Shown: positions 20,767 through 30,072 of the stretch, piece after piece
How the letters are laid out: each line of letters starts with the position of its first letter
How positions within the stretch are numbered: the stretch's first letter is position 1
From: Cystobacter ferrugineus
GTDB lineage: Bacteria > Myxococcota > Myxococcia > Myxococcales > Myxococcaceae
Assembly: GCF_001887355.1 (NCBI RefSeq)
Contig: NZ_MPIN01000007.1
Coordinates: 208,888 to 272,887, forward strand
DNA length: 64,000 nt
Reading direction: 5' to 3'
Position numbers and translations under genes: made by a program
The notes under the pieces: generated by a model
What the model was told of the DNA's origin: nothing
Database searches by the model: none
Seen by the model: only the letters and a program-made list of their open reading frames with translations

Positions 20767-21456
20767 ATGGCGGGCGGAGGTCCTCGTTACGAGAAGCTCG
20801 AGAAGGCGCCGATCGATCCGGAGTCGCTCCTGCTCGACGTGCGCAAGGAGAAGATCGACAAGGTCATCTCCCAGCGCACGCGCACCTTCACCATCGTGTT
20901 GGATCGGCTGGAGGACAGCTTCAACATGGCGGCGGTGATGCGCACCTGCGAGGCCAATGGCCTCCAGGAGGTGCACGTCATCATCAACCCGGCGGCGCCC
21001 TTCATGCCCAACTCGCGGGTGGCCCAGGGATGCGACAAGTGGCTCGACGTGAAGATCTACCGGGACTTCGACTCGTGCCGCGCGGCCCTCAAGGCGCGGG
21101 GGTTCTCCCTGTACGCGTCCGCCATCCGCGAGGACGCCACCAGCCTGTACACGATGCGCTTCGACTCGAAGGTCGCGCTCATCTTCGGTAACGAGCGCGA
21201 CGGCGTGAGCCCGGAGGTGCTGGCGGGCTCGGATGGGACGTTCTGGATTCCCATGCGCGGCTTCAGCCAGAGCCTCAACATCTCCGCGGCGGCCTCGGCG
21301 TGTGTCACCCGGGCGATCTCCTGGCGCGAGGAGCACCTCGGGCGTGTGGGCGATCTGACGGAAGGCGAGGCGCAGGAGCTGCGCGAGCGCTTCTATGTGC
21401 TCGCCGTGAAACAACGGAAGAAGATCTTCAAGAAGGCGCCTCCGTCTTCGCCTTGA
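20767..21456 (+). CDS. trmH: TrmH/SpoU-family tRNA 2'-O-methyltransferase
   Basis: 229 aa SPOUT enzyme. Motif 1 is NMAAVMRTCEANGLQEV with the catalytic Arg; motif 2 is LIFGNERDGVSPEVL; motif 3 is IPMRGFSQSLNISAAASAC, which forms the knotted SAM site. The pattern and N- and C-terminal extensions fit TrmH (Gm18 of tRNA) better than RlmB. It starts 4 nt after obgE and is coupled to it. The Lys-rich C-terminus (KQRKKIFKKA) is typical of TrmH. Confidence 0.85.
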   Translation: MAGGGPRYEKLEKAPIDPESLLLDVRKEKIDKVISQRTRTFTIVLDRLEDSFNMAAVMRTCEANGLQEVHVIINPAAPFMPNSRVAQGCDKWLDVKIYRDFDSCRAALKARGFSLYASAIREDATSLYTMRFDSKVALIFGNERDGVSPEVLAGSDGTFWIPMRGFSQSLNISAAASACVTRAISWREEHLGRVGDLTEGEAQELRERFYVLAVKQRKKIFKKAPPSSP

Positions 21457-21537
21457 ATGCCCGTCCGGGGCGACCCGTCCGACAGGAACAGCTGCATCCC
21501 GTGGGCGTTGTGCCCACCCAAGGAGAGATCTTCGACC

Positions 21538-22287
21538 ATGCACCTGCAGACGCTGCTCATGACCCTGCTCGCCGCCCCGGCGGCCACTCCGCCGGCCACG
21601 GCCCCCGCTCCCAAGGCGGCCGTCCAGGCACCCGCCCAGCAGGCGGCCGCTCCCGCCACGGCGCCCAAGACGCCCGAGAAGAAGGCGATGACTCCCGAGG
21701 TGAAGGACCTGGTCGAGCGGATGCAGGCCTTCTACGAGAAGACGCAGGACTTCTCGTCCGACTTCAAGCAGGACTACAAGTACAAGGCCCTGCGGCGCAC
21801 CCAGTCCTCGACGGGCACGGTCATCTACAAGAAGCCCGGCCTGATGCGCTGGGAGTACGAGAAGCCCTCCAAGCGCACCTTCGTGCTGGCGGGCGAGAAG
21901 GTGTACGCGCACGACCCCGAGGCCCAGACGTTGAGCGTGGGCCGGATCGACACGAGCCAGCTCTCCGCCTCGGTGACGTTCCTCTTCGGCAAGGGACGGC
22001 TCGCGGACGAGTTCACCATCACCAAGGGCGAGTGCAAGGACTGCAAGGGCACGCTGCTGGTGCTGGACCCGGCCAAGACGGAGCCTCGCTTCCGTCAGGT
22101 GCGCCTGGACGTGGATCCGAAGACGGCGCAGGTGCTCAAGAGCACCGTGGTGGATCCGGACGGCAGTGAGAACGCCATCGCCTTCCTCAACCTGAAGACG
22201 AACGTGGGCATCGACGAGGCGCGCTTCAAGATCAACCCGCCCGAGGGCACGCGCATCGACGATCTCTCCAAGATGATGCCCAAGTAG
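21538..22287 (+). CDS. lolA: Outer-membrane lipoprotein carrier LolA
   Basis: 249 aa periplasmic chaperone that ferries lipoproteins from LolCDE to the outer membrane. A short hydrophobic N-terminus is followed by an Ala/Pro-rich linker (about residues 15-45), then the LolA half-barrel: FYEKTQDFSSDFKQDY, SSTGTVIYKKPGLMRWEYE and VYAHDPEAQTLSV. Two Cys (GECKDCKG) form a likely disulphide. The ATG at 21538 has AAGGAGA upstream. The following lipoprotein gene starts 6 nt after the stop, so they are probably co-expressed. Confidence 0.9.
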   Translation: MHLQTLLMTLLAAPAATPPATAPAPKAAVQAPAQQAAAPATAPKTPEKKAMTPEVKDLVERMQAFYEKTQDFSSDFKQDYKYKALRRTQSSTGTVIYKKPGLMRWEYEKPSKRTFVLAGEKVYAHDPEAQTLSVGRIDTSQLSASVTFLFGKGRLADEFTITKGECKDCKGTLLVLDPAKTEPRFRQVRLDVDPKTAQVLKSTVVDPDGSENAIAFLNLKTNVGIDEARFKINPPEGTRIDDLSKMMPK

Positions 22288-22293
22288 CCCACC

Positions 22294-23745
22294 ATGGCGC
22301 GCGCACGTCTCGGGACCCTGCTGCTGCTGCTCGCTGGCTGTCACCAGGCCGCACGGCCCGTCGCTTCCGAGACGCCGGGCACCCTCGTGGGCCAGACGCT
22401 GCCCCTGCTGCCCTCGCCCCACCTGCGACTGGTGGTGGAGGGCCACTTGAATGGCCGTGCGGTGCCGGTGGTGCTGGACGTGGCCCGCGCGCTCTCCGCG
22501 GTGTCCTCGGGGTGCTGGGATGAGAAACGGCCCGTGCCTCCCGTCACGGGCATGGCGCGCGTGCCGGATGTCTACGCCGGCCTCGGGGGCATCCGCGACT
22601 GGCCCCTGGTGCGCGTCTCGGGGCTGCGCGTGGGCGGCGTCCTCCTGGGCCCTCGTGGCATGGGCCTCACCGGGGAGGGCTCCTGCTCGGTGACGCTCGG
22701 GGCGGATGTGCTCGCGCCCTATGCCTTCACGGTGGAGCCGCTGCGCCGGGAGGTGTCCTTCGAGAAATCCCGTCCCCGCGACGCCTGGGTGGCCGAGACC
22801 GCTTCCACGGGGACGGAGTCGGCCGAGGAGGTCCAGATGCTCGAGCTGACCCGCGAGCCGGTGGGGGACTGGCCGCTGCTGGCGGCGCGGGTGACGCAGG
22901 GCGAGTCCGTCCTCACGGGTCCCTTCGTGTTGGCCACGCGCGAGCCCTTCTCGCGGCTCGCCTTGGGGCCCGCGGAGGCGCAGGGGCTGCATGGCCTGGA
23001 GACCACGGCCGGACTGCCCCCCAGGGCTTTCCTGGTGGACTCGGTGGAGGTGACCTCGGGCGTGGGCGTGTCGCCGCTGGTGGTGGAGGCCGGGGTGGGG
23101 TGGAAGAACCCGACGACGCTGGGCCGCCTGGGCCCGGACGTCTGGGGCCGCTTCCGCACCACGGTGGACGTGCAGGGCAGCACGCTGGTGCTGCGGCGGC
23201 CTCGTGTGGTGAGTGCCGAGGGCCATCAGCGCTGCGCGCGTCCGGGGACCTCGGCCGCGTCGGAGGAGCCTCGCGAGGAGGCGTGTTTCGCGCTGCACGT
23301 GCGGCGGGGCGCGGGAGATCGCACGGCCGTCACGGGGGCGGTGTTCCGGGATCTGCCCGGTGGCGGACGGGTGCACCTGGAGCCGCTGGGAGAGGACGGC
23401 AAGCCCCTGTCCCTGGAATGTCAGGTGGGGCTCTCGTTCTCGCCCACGAGCCGGGGCGTGACGACGCAGCACCTGGTGCCGTGGCCGAAGCTGGTGCAGT
23501 CGATGCCCGAGTGCGCGGAGGCGCTGCGAGCCGTGCGCGGCTACGCCCTGGCGCTCTTCGAGGAAGGGCCGGTCGCCGAGTGCCCCAACGCGTGCGTCTT
23601 CGTGCACCAGCCGAGCACCCGGCGCACCGTGTGTGAGTGTCAGCCCACGCCCCTGGGCGACGGGGCCGTGGTGCCCCAGCGGAGCAACACCCCCAAGCCG
23701 CCCTCGAAGAGGGAACGCGAGCTGGAGCCCGAGGATCCCCACTGA
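22294..23745 (+). CDS. Lipoprotein with a retropepsin-like but apparently inactive domain
   Basis: 483 aa. Signal peptide and lipobox LLLLLAGCHQ, so membrane anchored. Residues ~50-75 (VVEGHLNGRAVPVVLDVARA) and ~130-155 (TLGADVLAPYAFTVEP) have the spacing of single-domain pepsin-like (retropepsin) proteins, where the first would read DTGA and the second LGxxxL. Here DTG is replaced by DVA, so catalysis is unlikely. A second similar region follows from about residue 210. The C-terminal 80 residues hold several Cys. Family assignment is my inference. It is last in the lolA unit. Confidence 0.55.
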   Translation: MARARLGTLLLLLAGCHQAARPVASETPGTLVGQTLPLLPSPHLRLVVEGHLNGRAVPVVLDVARALSAVSSGCWDEKRPVPPVTGMARVPDVYAGLGGIRDWPLVRVSGLRVGGVLLGPRGMGLTGEGSCSVTLGADVLAPYAFTVEPLRREVSFEKSRPRDAWVAETASTGTESAEEVQMLELTREPVGDWPLLAARVTQGESVLTGPFVLATREPFSRLALGPAEAQGLHGLETTAGLPPRAFLVDSVEVTSGVGVSPLVVEAGVGWKNPTTLGRLGPDVWGRFRTTVDVQGSTLVLRRPRVVSAEGHQRCARPGTSAASEEPREEACFALHVRRGAGDRTAVTGAVFRDLPGGGRVHLEPLGEDGKPLSLECQVGLSFSPTSRGVTTQHLVPWPKLVQSMPECAEALRAVRGYALALFEEGPVAECPNACVFVHQPSTRRTVCECQPTPLGDGAVVPQRSNTPKPPSKRERELEPEDPH

Positions 23746-23765
23746 CGCCGCCTCGAGGGGCGGCG
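23746..23765. terminator. Bidirectional hairpin between convergent genes
   Basis: Perfect 7-bp GC stem CGCCGCC/GGCGGCG with a 6-nt loop (TCGAGG). It begins directly after the lipoprotein stop and ends 11 nt before the rimO stop on the other strand. No U-tract. Confidence 0.4.
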
Positions 23766-23776
23766 CCGGGAGCCGC

Positions 23777-25195
23777 TCAGGACGCCTGGCGCGGAGCCGC
23801 CGCCACCGGCAGCGGGAAGGACTCGCGGGGCTTGAGCACCCGGTCCTTGGGGTTGGGCCGCTCGACCACCTTGCCCACCAGGTCGTAGTCGTGCGCCTCG
23901 GTGATCTCCAGGGTGACGAACTCGCCCGGGTAGGCCAGGCCGTCGTTGATGTACACCTGCCCGTCGATCTCCGGGGCCTGGCCCTCGTGGCGGCCCACCA
24001 GCAGGTGCTCGGACTCCTCGCTGGGGCCCTCCACCAACACCTCAATCCGCTGGCCCACGAGCTTCTTGTTCTGCTCGCGGTTGATGCGCTTCTGGATGGC
24101 CATCACCTCGCGCCAGCGCCGCTCGATGGTCTGCTTGGGCACCTTGTCCGCGTAGTCGTACGCCGCGGTGCCTTCCTCGTCCGAGTACTGGAACACGCCC
24201 AGCCGCTCGAAGCGCTGCTCCTTCACGAACTCCTTGAGCAGCTCGAAGTCCTCTTCCGTCTCGCCCGGCAGGCCGACGATCATCGAGGTGCGCATCACCA
24301 GCCCCGGCACCCGGGCGCGCAGCTTGGTGAGCAGTTCCTTGAGGAACTTCGAGTCCCGGCCGCGCTTCATCGACAGGAGCAGCTTGTCGCTCGCGTGCTG
24401 CAGCGGCATGTCCAGGTAGCGGGCGATCTTCTTCTCCGTGGCCATCAGCTCGATGAGCTCGTCGGTGAAGACGCGCGGGTAGGCGTAGTGCAGGCGGATC
24501 CACTTCACGTCCACCTTCACCAGCTCGCGCAGCAAGTCATGCAGCTTGGGGCGGCCCGGCAGATCGTGTCCGTAGGCCGTCAGATCCTGCGCCACGAGGT
24601 TGAGCTCCTGCACGCCCGAGTCCGCGAGCTTGCGCGCCTCGGAGACCACATCCTCGATGGTGCGCGAGCGCTGGCCGCCGCGCAGCGTGGGGATGATGCA
24701 GAAGGCACAGGCGTTGTCGCAGCCCTCGGAGATCTTCAGATAGGCCGTGTACGACGGCATCGAGTTCTCACGCGGCGTCTGCGCGTTGTGGATGTAGTCC
24801 GGGTCCGGAATCACCTGGCGGGGGCTCGCCTCGGCGGCGAGCAGGTCGCCGATCTGCGCGTAGGCGCTGGTGCCGAGGAAGTGGTCCACCTCGGGCATCT
24901 CCTTGGCCAGCTCGGCGCCGTAGCGCTGCGACAGACAGCCGGTGACCACGAGCGTGCTGCACGCCCCCGTCTTCTTCAGCTCGGCCATCTCCAGGATGGA
25001 GTCCACGGACTCCTGCTTGGCGGGGCCGATGAAGGCACAGGTGTTGACGACGATGACCTCGGCGGCGGCGGGATCCTGCACCAGCGAGTACCCGCGCTGC
25101 TTGAGGGTGCCGAGCATCACCTCGGAGTCCACCCGGTTCTTCGGGCAGCCGAGGGTCATCATGTAGAGGTTCTTGTTTCCAGAAGGGGCGTGCAC
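23777..25195 (-). CDS. rimO: Ribosomal protein S12 methylthiotransferase RimO
   Basis: 472 aa radical SAM methylthiotransferase that modifies Asp88 of S12. The UPF0004 domain has three conserved Cys ([34 protein letters not shown]). The radical SAM cluster is CDNACAFC, and the C-terminal TRAM domain contains [15 protein letters not shown] distinguishes RimO from MiaB. The start is GTG 25195: TAGGAG, formed by the stop codon of the upstream gene, is its ribosome site, so the two genes are translationally coupled. An ATG at 25243 lies inside the neighbour. Confidence 0.94.
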   Translation of the reverse strand: MHAPSGNKNLYMMTLGCPKNRVDSEVMLGTLKQRGYSLVQDPAAAEVIVVNTCAFIGPAKQESVDSILEMAELKKTGACSTLVVTGCLSQRYGAELAKEMPEVDHFLGTSAYAQIGDLLAAEASPRQVIPDPDYIHNAQTPRENSMPSYTAYLKISEGCDNACAFCIIPTLRGGQRSRTIEDVVSEARKLADSGVQELNLVAQDLTAYGHDLPGRPKLHDLLRELVKVDVKWIRLHYAYPRVFTDELIELMATEKKIARYLDMPLQHASDKLLLSMKRGRDSKFLKELLTKLRARVPGLVMRTSMIVGLPGETEEDFELLKEFVKEQRFERLGVFQYSDEEGTAAYDYADKVPKQTIERRWREVMAIQKRINREQNKKLVGQRIEVLVEGPSEESEHLLVGRHEGQAPEIDGQVYINDGLAYPGEFVTLEITEAHDYDLVGKVVERPNPKDRVLKPRESFPLPVAAAPRQAS

Positions 25196-25202
25196 GGGAC
25201 TC

Positions 25203-26315
25203 CTACCGCATTCCAAGTTCGGTCCGCTCGAAGTGGTCCTCACTCCAGGCGAAGTTGACGGTCGGGCCGTTGGAGTAGCTGATGCTCAACGAGCCCGTTT
25301 CATCCAATTCCAGGGACGTGGTGCGTCCCAGGGCGCAGGTGGCGGCCGGCCACTCGAGCACCCGCTGCGCCGTCTTTCCCTTCACCAGGTAGACCCCCAG
25401 GCGCAACTCCTTCTCCGAGTCACAGGTGCCTCCGGTGTAGGGGTTGGCCCCCGAGAGCACCAGCACGAGGGGCTTGCCCCCGGGCAGGGTGAGCGTCTCC
25501 GGGATATTCACCCCGGCCTCGCTCGCCTTGAACGGCCGGACGGCGACGAGGGATTCCAGCGAAGCGGGCGTCAGGGGGGCGTCTGCCTCCACCCAGGACG
25601 GGTAGTGGAGCACGCCGTAGCCGAGCCAGCCTCCCACGCGGCCTTCCAGCCCCGTCACGCCCTCGGGCGGCTTGAGCTTGAGGCCCCTGCGGAACTCGTC
25701 CGGCAGCCGGAGCACCTCGCCCACCATGCCGCCGCTCTTGCAGTTGGAGACGGCGGGCGGCCGGGTGTCGGCGTCCACGTCCTCGTAGGTGAGGCACAGG
25801 TCGAGGTTGAGCGCGTCCACGGCGGGAAAGCGCGGCAGGGCCCGGGCGGGGATGGCCACCTCGAAGGTGAGCCGGTTGTCCTGGCGCTGCACGCCCACGT
25901 CCACCTGCTTCTGGGCGAACGCGGAGGTGCCGCTGTCGGGCGGCGAGGCGCGCTTGCCGTCGAAGGCGAAGCGGAAGACGTGGCCGCTCGCGGTGACGCC
26001 CGCGTCCGGGAAGAAGAGGGTGAGGGTGAGCACGTCCCCGGACTGGGGCTGATCATCCGTGGCCTCCACGCCCACGTAGAGCGTCTCCTTGCGCCAGCCC
26101 ACGCGCGCGGTGAACGACGCGCTCGCCTCCGGGGCCGCCGGGGACTTGAGGGTGAGCGTGGCGGGGAGGTCCTTGAGGTTGCCGTCCAGCTTGGGCTCGC
26201 GGCCGAGCGCGGGCACGGTCTTCACCTGGCGCGGCTTGGGTTCGGCGGACTCCTGGGCGGCGGCCGACAAGGGGCAGAGGGCCGCGAGCACGGCGGAGAC
26301 GAGAAGGGGGCGCAT
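25203..26315 (-). CDS. Exported protein with CBM9-like beta-sandwich
   Basis: 370 aa with a clear signal peptide ([18 protein letters not shown]). Residues ~35-170 show the DOMON/CBM9-like layout: [31 protein letters not shown] and [14 protein letters not shown], as in carbohydrate-binding or redox-associated beta-sandwich domains. The C-terminal half is unrecognised, with a likely disulphide pair (GTCDSEKEL and ATCALG). It sits between yajQ (4 nt upstream) and rimO (7 nt downstream) in a leftward operon of otherwise cytoplasmic RNA-related genes. Confidence 0.65.
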   Translation of the reverse strand: MRPLLVSAVLAALCPLSAAAQESAEPKPRQVKTVPALGREPKLDGNLKDLPATLTLKSPAAPEASASFTARVGWRKETLYVGVEATDDQPQSGDVLTLTLFFPDAGVTASGHVFRFAFDGKRASPPDSGTSAFAQKQVDVGVQRQDNRLTFEVAIPARALPRFPAVDALNLDLCLTYEDVDADTRPPAVSNCKSGGMVGEVLRLPDEFRRGLKLKPPEGVTGLEGRVGGWLGYGVLHYPSWVEADAPLTPASLESLVAVRPFKASEAGVNIPETLTLPGGKPLVLVLSGANPYTGGTCDSEKELRLGVYLVKGKTAQRVLEWPAATCALGRTTSLELDETGSLSISYSNGPTVNFAWSEDHFERTELGMR

Positions 26316-26319
26316 GGCG

Positions 26320-26817
26320 TCAGTCCCGGAAATTGGTGAACTGCATGTCCAGCTTCAGCCGGTCCGCTTCCCGGCGGAACAGGGCGATGGCCTCCTGGAG
26401 GTCATCCTTGTTCTTGCCCGTCACCCGGAGCTGGTCGGCCTGGATGGAGCCCTGCACCTTGAGCTTGGCGTCCTTGAGCAGCTTCACCAGCTCCTTGGAC
26501 TTCTCCACGGGGATGCCCTGCTGGAGCTTGATGAGCTGCTTGCAGTTGGACAGGCCCGTCTTCTCGATGGGCTCGTACTCCAACGCGAGGAGGGAGATGC
26601 CGCGCTTGGCGAGCTTGGCCAGGAGCACTTCCTTGGCCGTCTGCACCCGGTCCTCGGTGTTGGCCTTCACCGTGAGCGACGTCTTGTCGGGGGCCAGCAC
26701 GATGTCCGCCTGGGCGCCCTGGAAGTCGTAGCGGGTGGTGATTTCCTTCTTGGCCTGGTTGACCGCGTTGTCGAGCTCGGCGAGATCGATTTTGGAGACG
26801 ACGTCGAAGGATGGCAT
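26320..26817 (-). CDS. yajQ: YajQ-family nucleotide-binding protein
   Basis: 165 aa, full family length. MPSFDVVSKIDLAELDNAVNQ at the N-terminus, KKEITTRYDFQG, and a C-terminal VTGKNKDDLQEAI are diagnostic of YajQ (DUF520), two ferredoxin-like domains. A Xanthomonas member binds cyclic di-GMP and acts with a transcription factor; others bind RNA or GTP. It lies 15 nt after rnj and 4 nt before the CBM9-like gene. Confidence 0.93.
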   Translation of the reverse strand: MPSFDVVSKIDLAELDNAVNQAKKEITTRYDFQGAQADIVLAPDKTSLTVKANTEDRVQTAKEVLLAKLAKRGISLLALEYEPIEKTGLSNCKQLIKLQQGIPVEKSKELVKLLKDAKLKVQGSIQADQLRVTGKNKDDLQEAIALFRREADRLKLDMQFTNFRD

Positions 26818-26832
26818 GGCTGGGGCCGCTTA

Positions 26833-28476
26833 TCACACCTTGAGGACCATCGGCACCACCACCGGCCGCTTGGTGCTGTAGAGGCGGAAGGCCCGCCGCA
26901 CGGCCTTCACCAGCTCCTCCCGCACCCGGGCGTCGTCCCCCCTCAACTCCCGCGACATCTCCAGGAAGAAGCCCCGGGCGTCCTCCGCCACCCGCGTCAG
27001 CAGCACCTGCTCGTCCAGGTTGAGCCCCTGGGACGTGAGCTGGGGGCCCGTCAGCACGTTGAGGCTCGCCCGCTCGATGACGAGCGCCGCCAGGATGATG
27101 CCCGTCTCGGCCAGCCGGGTGCGCTCCTGGAGGATCTCCGGCGTCACCTGCCCCTGGCCGAAGCGATCCCGGTAGATGCGCCCGGTGGGCACACTGCCGG
27201 CGAAGTGCCCCCGGCCCTCCTCGAACGCGAGCAGATCCCCATCCTGCGCCAGCAGGAGCTGCTCGGGTGCGAGCCCACACTCCCTCGCCGTGTTCAGGTG
27301 TCGGTGCAGGTGGTGGTATTCCCCATGAATGGGGACGAAGTTCTTGGGACGCACCAGCTCCAGCACGCGCCGTTGCTGGGGTTGGCTCGCGTGGCCGGAC
27401 ACGTGCACTCCGGGCTCCAGGTCCGGGTAGACGACGCGGGCGCCGCGCCACAGGAGCTGATCGATGAGCCCGGACACGGCGCGCTCGTTGCCGGGGATGG
27501 CGCGGGCGCTCAGCACGACGAGGTCTCCCGGACCCAGGCGCAGGGGGCCATCCCCCGAGGCGAGCTGGGACAGGCCCGAGCGGGGCTCGGCCTGGGAGCC
27601 CGTGGCGAGCACCAGCGTGCGCTCGGGGGGCAGCACGGTGGCGTGCTCGAGCGGAACGAAGAGCGAGTCGGTGATGCCGGGCAGGTAGCCCAGTTCGCGC
27701 GCCATCTCGATGTTGCGCATCATGCTGCGGCCGAGCGGCACCACGCTGCGCTCGAGCTTCTGGGCGAGCTCCAGCACGTGCCGCACGCGGTGCAGGTTGG
27801 AGGCGAACATGCCCACCACGATGCGGCCCTTCACGTCCCGGAAGAGCCGCTCGAAGGTGCGCTCCACGTCGCGCTCGCTGCCCGTCTCGTGGGTGCGCTC
27901 GGAGTTGGTGGAGTCGGACAGGAGACAGAGCACGCCCTCGTCTCCCAGCTCGCCCCAGCGCTCCAGGTCCGTGCGCAGGCCGTCGATGGGATCCGGATCC
28001 AGCTTGAAGTCGCCGGTGTGGATGACGGGGCCCTCGGGGGTGCGGACGATGTAGCCCACGGCATCGGGCACCGTGTGGGTGACGCGGCAGGCCTCCACGG
28101 TGAAGTGGCTGCCCACGCGGAAGGGGTTGCGCGGCTCGATCTCCCGCAGGTCCGCCTCCACGCCCAGCTCGTGGAGCCGGTGGCGCAGCATGCCGAGCGT
28201 GAAGCGGGTGGCGTAGACGGGGACCTTCACCTCGTTCAGCAGGAAGGGCAGGGCACCGATGTGGTCCTCATGGCCATGGGTGAGGACGATTCCTTTGAGG
28301 AGGGAGGCGTTCTTTCGCAGGTGGGTGAAGTCCGGGACGATGACGTCCACGCCCTGGCTGCTCACCGGCGGGAACATCAAGCCACAGTCGATGAGGAGCA
28401 TCTCCCCGCGGCAGGCGATGACCATCGCGTTGAGGCCAATCTCTCCGAGCCCACCCAGGGGGATGACGTGGAGCAT
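26833..28476 (-). CDS. rnj: Ribonuclease J
   Basis: 547 aa metallo-beta-lactamase RNase (5' exo- and endonuclease). Motifs: the two-metal site LTHGHEDHIGALP near residues 66-78, HTGDFKLDPDPIDG, beta-CASP motif A (SDSTNSERTH), and motif C in PVHGEYHH-type sequence (FVPIHGEYHHLHRHL). A C-terminal dimerisation domain follows. First gene of the operon rnj-yajQ-CBM9-like-rimO. On the minus strand TATTAT just upstream (near 28490) could be the -10 box, giving a very short leader. Confidence 0.93.
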   Translation of the reverse strand: MLHVIPLGGLGEIGLNAMVIACRGEMLLIDCGLMFPPVSSQGVDVIVPDFTHLRKNASLLKGIVLTHGHEDHIGALPFLLNEVKVPVYATRFTLGMLRHRLHELGVEADLREIEPRNPFRVGSHFTVEACRVTHTVPDAVGYIVRTPEGPVIHTGDFKLDPDPIDGLRTDLERWGELGDEGVLCLLSDSTNSERTHETGSERDVERTFERLFRDVKGRIVVGMFASNLHRVRHVLELAQKLERSVVPLGRSMMRNIEMARELGYLPGITDSLFVPLEHATVLPPERTLVLATGSQAEPRSGLSQLASGDGPLRLGPGDLVVLSARAIPGNERAVSGLIDQLLWRGARVVYPDLEPGVHVSGHASQPQQRRVLELVRPKNFVPIHGEYHHLHRHLNTARECGLAPEQLLLAQDGDLLAFEEGRGHFAGSVPTGRIYRDRFGQGQVTPEILQERTRLAETGIILAALVIERASLNVLTGPQLTSQGLNLDEQVLLTRVAEDARGFFLEMSRELRGDDARVREELVKAVRRAFRLYSTKRPVVVPMVLKV

Positions 28477-28526
28477 GTTCCTACATAATAGGGGCGCGGA
28501 GTTGGCGGGGCCGCTGGAATCGACCG

Positions 28527-28550
28527 CTTCCCCCCTCGCCTGGGGGGAGG
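28527..28550. terminator. Hairpin in the gap between rnj and the ATPase module
   Basis: CTTCCCCCC/GGGGGGAGG stem (9 pairs, one G-T) with a 6-nt loop. It lies in a 231-nt gap between divergent genes, so its role (terminator for upstream-reading transcripts or nothing) is unclear. Nothing else is obvious in the gap. Confidence 0.25.
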
Positions 28551-28707
28551 GCGCTCGGAAGCGGGCGGAGGCGTTTCCCGCTCAGGCGGGGATGCGTAGA
28601 CCGGGGGGACGAGAGGCCGTGATTTCTTCGAGGTGGCCAGGGTTCTCGCCTATGGTCCGCCGCTTGCGTGCTGTTCAGGCGCGATGATCGGTAGAGGCGA
28701 GGGCTGC

Positions 28708-30072
28708 GTGAAACTCAGGATCGAGAAGCTCGGGCGTATCCAGAAGGCGGATTTCGACATCCGTCCGCTCACAGTGCTCATCGGCCCCAACAATACGAAC
28801 AAGACCTGGACCGCGTACGTGCTGTATGGGCTTCTACAAACGTTCTCAAGGAAGCTGAGTGTTGCTCTATTCCCGAGCAGCCCGAGCGGCAATACGAAAA
28901 AGCGGTTCCGAGAGGCATTGACTCCTTTGCTGGAGTCCATGAACGACAAGTCAGCGCCCATGCGAGTCACACTCTCGCTCGCAGCCCATTCTTTGGGCTT
29001 GAATTCCAATGTGCTAGATAGGGTTGTTTTCGACGCGGACAACATTGGCTTCGCGCTTGGCGTAACACCGGGACGAGTACCAGAGGCTCATGCTGTAATT
29101 GAGCTGTCGCGTACGGAACTCGCGACGTCCATCGTGTCATTGGATCTCACCTTCGAGCGTTCATTGAGTCGCTTGCAGGTCAAGACTCACCGCCTTCGGC
29201 GCTCTCCTGATGGCCATGCTGAAGAGTCGAGTACCCTCGTCAGTCTTGTCAGTGAGCAATGGACCGAGCAGAAAATCCTCGACGTGATCGGCGAACAGAC
29301 CTTGAGTCTGATCGAGAACGTGGTGGTGTTCCCTGCTGAGCGAAATGGAATTCTGCCTATCTGGCCGCTCATTCCTGAGTCCGACCGCTTGGACGTACCG
29401 CTCCCCGTGAAGGATTTTGGGCGTTTCCTCGCGGTAGCACAGACCGCGGCGCCCGTGGGCACCATGAACGCGTCGCAAAACCACCTCGCCTTGTTGTTGA
29501 AGAAGGTTGTTGGTGGAGAGATCGCCTACTCGGCGGAGGCAGAAACCAAGCGCTTGGTCTTCCGCAGTGGGACGGTGGAAGTCCCCATCCACGCGGCGGC
29601 CTCGTTGAGCCGTGCCGTCGCGGGCCTCTCCCTCTACATCGAGCGCTTCTTCCAGCCGGACGACGTGCTCATCATCGACGAACTGGAGATGAACGCGCAC
29701 CCCCAGGCTCAGGTCGCGCTCACGGAGTTCATCGCGGCGCTCGTGAACGCCGGAATCCGGGTGGTGTTCACGACGCACAGCCCCTACGTGGTGGACCATT
29801 TGAACAACCTGATGGAGGCCGCCCGTGCCCCCGAGGCGCGTCGCGAGGAACTGGCACGCAAGTTCTCGCTGGGGACCACCTCCAGCTTCATCTCCCCGGA
29901 AAAGGTCTCGGTCTATGCGTTCCAGGAGGAGTCTCCCGAGGGTGAGGTCACCGTTCGGGACGTGCTGAACCGGCAGACAGGCCTCATCGACTGGTCCACG
30001 TTCAGCCGGGTGAGCGAGCACATCACCAACCTCTACGGCGACATCCTGCGAGCCTCCGAGGGCGAGGCGTGA
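28708..30072 (+). CDS. OLD/ABC-type AAA ATPase of a two-gene, defence-like module
   Basis: About 454 aa. The N-terminal strand-P-loop unit reads VKLRIEKLGRIQKADF then VLIGPNNTNKTWTAYVL. The Walker A is GPNNTNKT, with Asn where GxxxxGK[ST] has Gly. SLSRAVAGLSLYIERF is at the signature position, Walker B is DVLIIDELEMNAHPQAQ, and FTTHSPYVVDHLNNL is the H-loop, as in OLD/AAA_21-type ATPases. The first ~650 nt use visibly more AT-rich codons than the rest and the neighbours, suggesting acquisition. GTG 28708 is chosen (GAGG upstream); ATG 28684 is possible. It overlaps the next gene by 4 nt. Confidence 0.72.
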   Translation: MKLRIEKLGRIQKADFDIRPLTVLIGPNNTNKTWTAYVLYGLLQTFSRKLSVALFPSSPSGNTKKRFREALTPLLESMNDKSAPMRVTLSLAAHSLGLNSNVLDRVVFDADNIGFALGVTPGRVPEAHAVIELSRTELATSIVSLDLTFERSLSRLQVKTHRLRRSPDGHAEESSTLVSLVSEQWTEQKILDVIGEQTLSLIENVVVFPAERNGILPIWPLIPESDRLDVPLPVKDFGRFLAVAQTAAPVGTMNASQNHLALLLKKVVGGEIAYSAEAETKRLVFRSGTVEVPIHAAASLSRAVAGLSLYIERFFQPDDVLIIDELEMNAHPQAQVALTEFIAALVNAGIRVVFTTHSPYVVDHLNNLMEAARAPEARREELARKFSLGTTSSFISPEKVSVYAFQEESPEGEVTVRDVLNRQTGLIDWSTFSRVSEHITNLYGDILRASEGEA

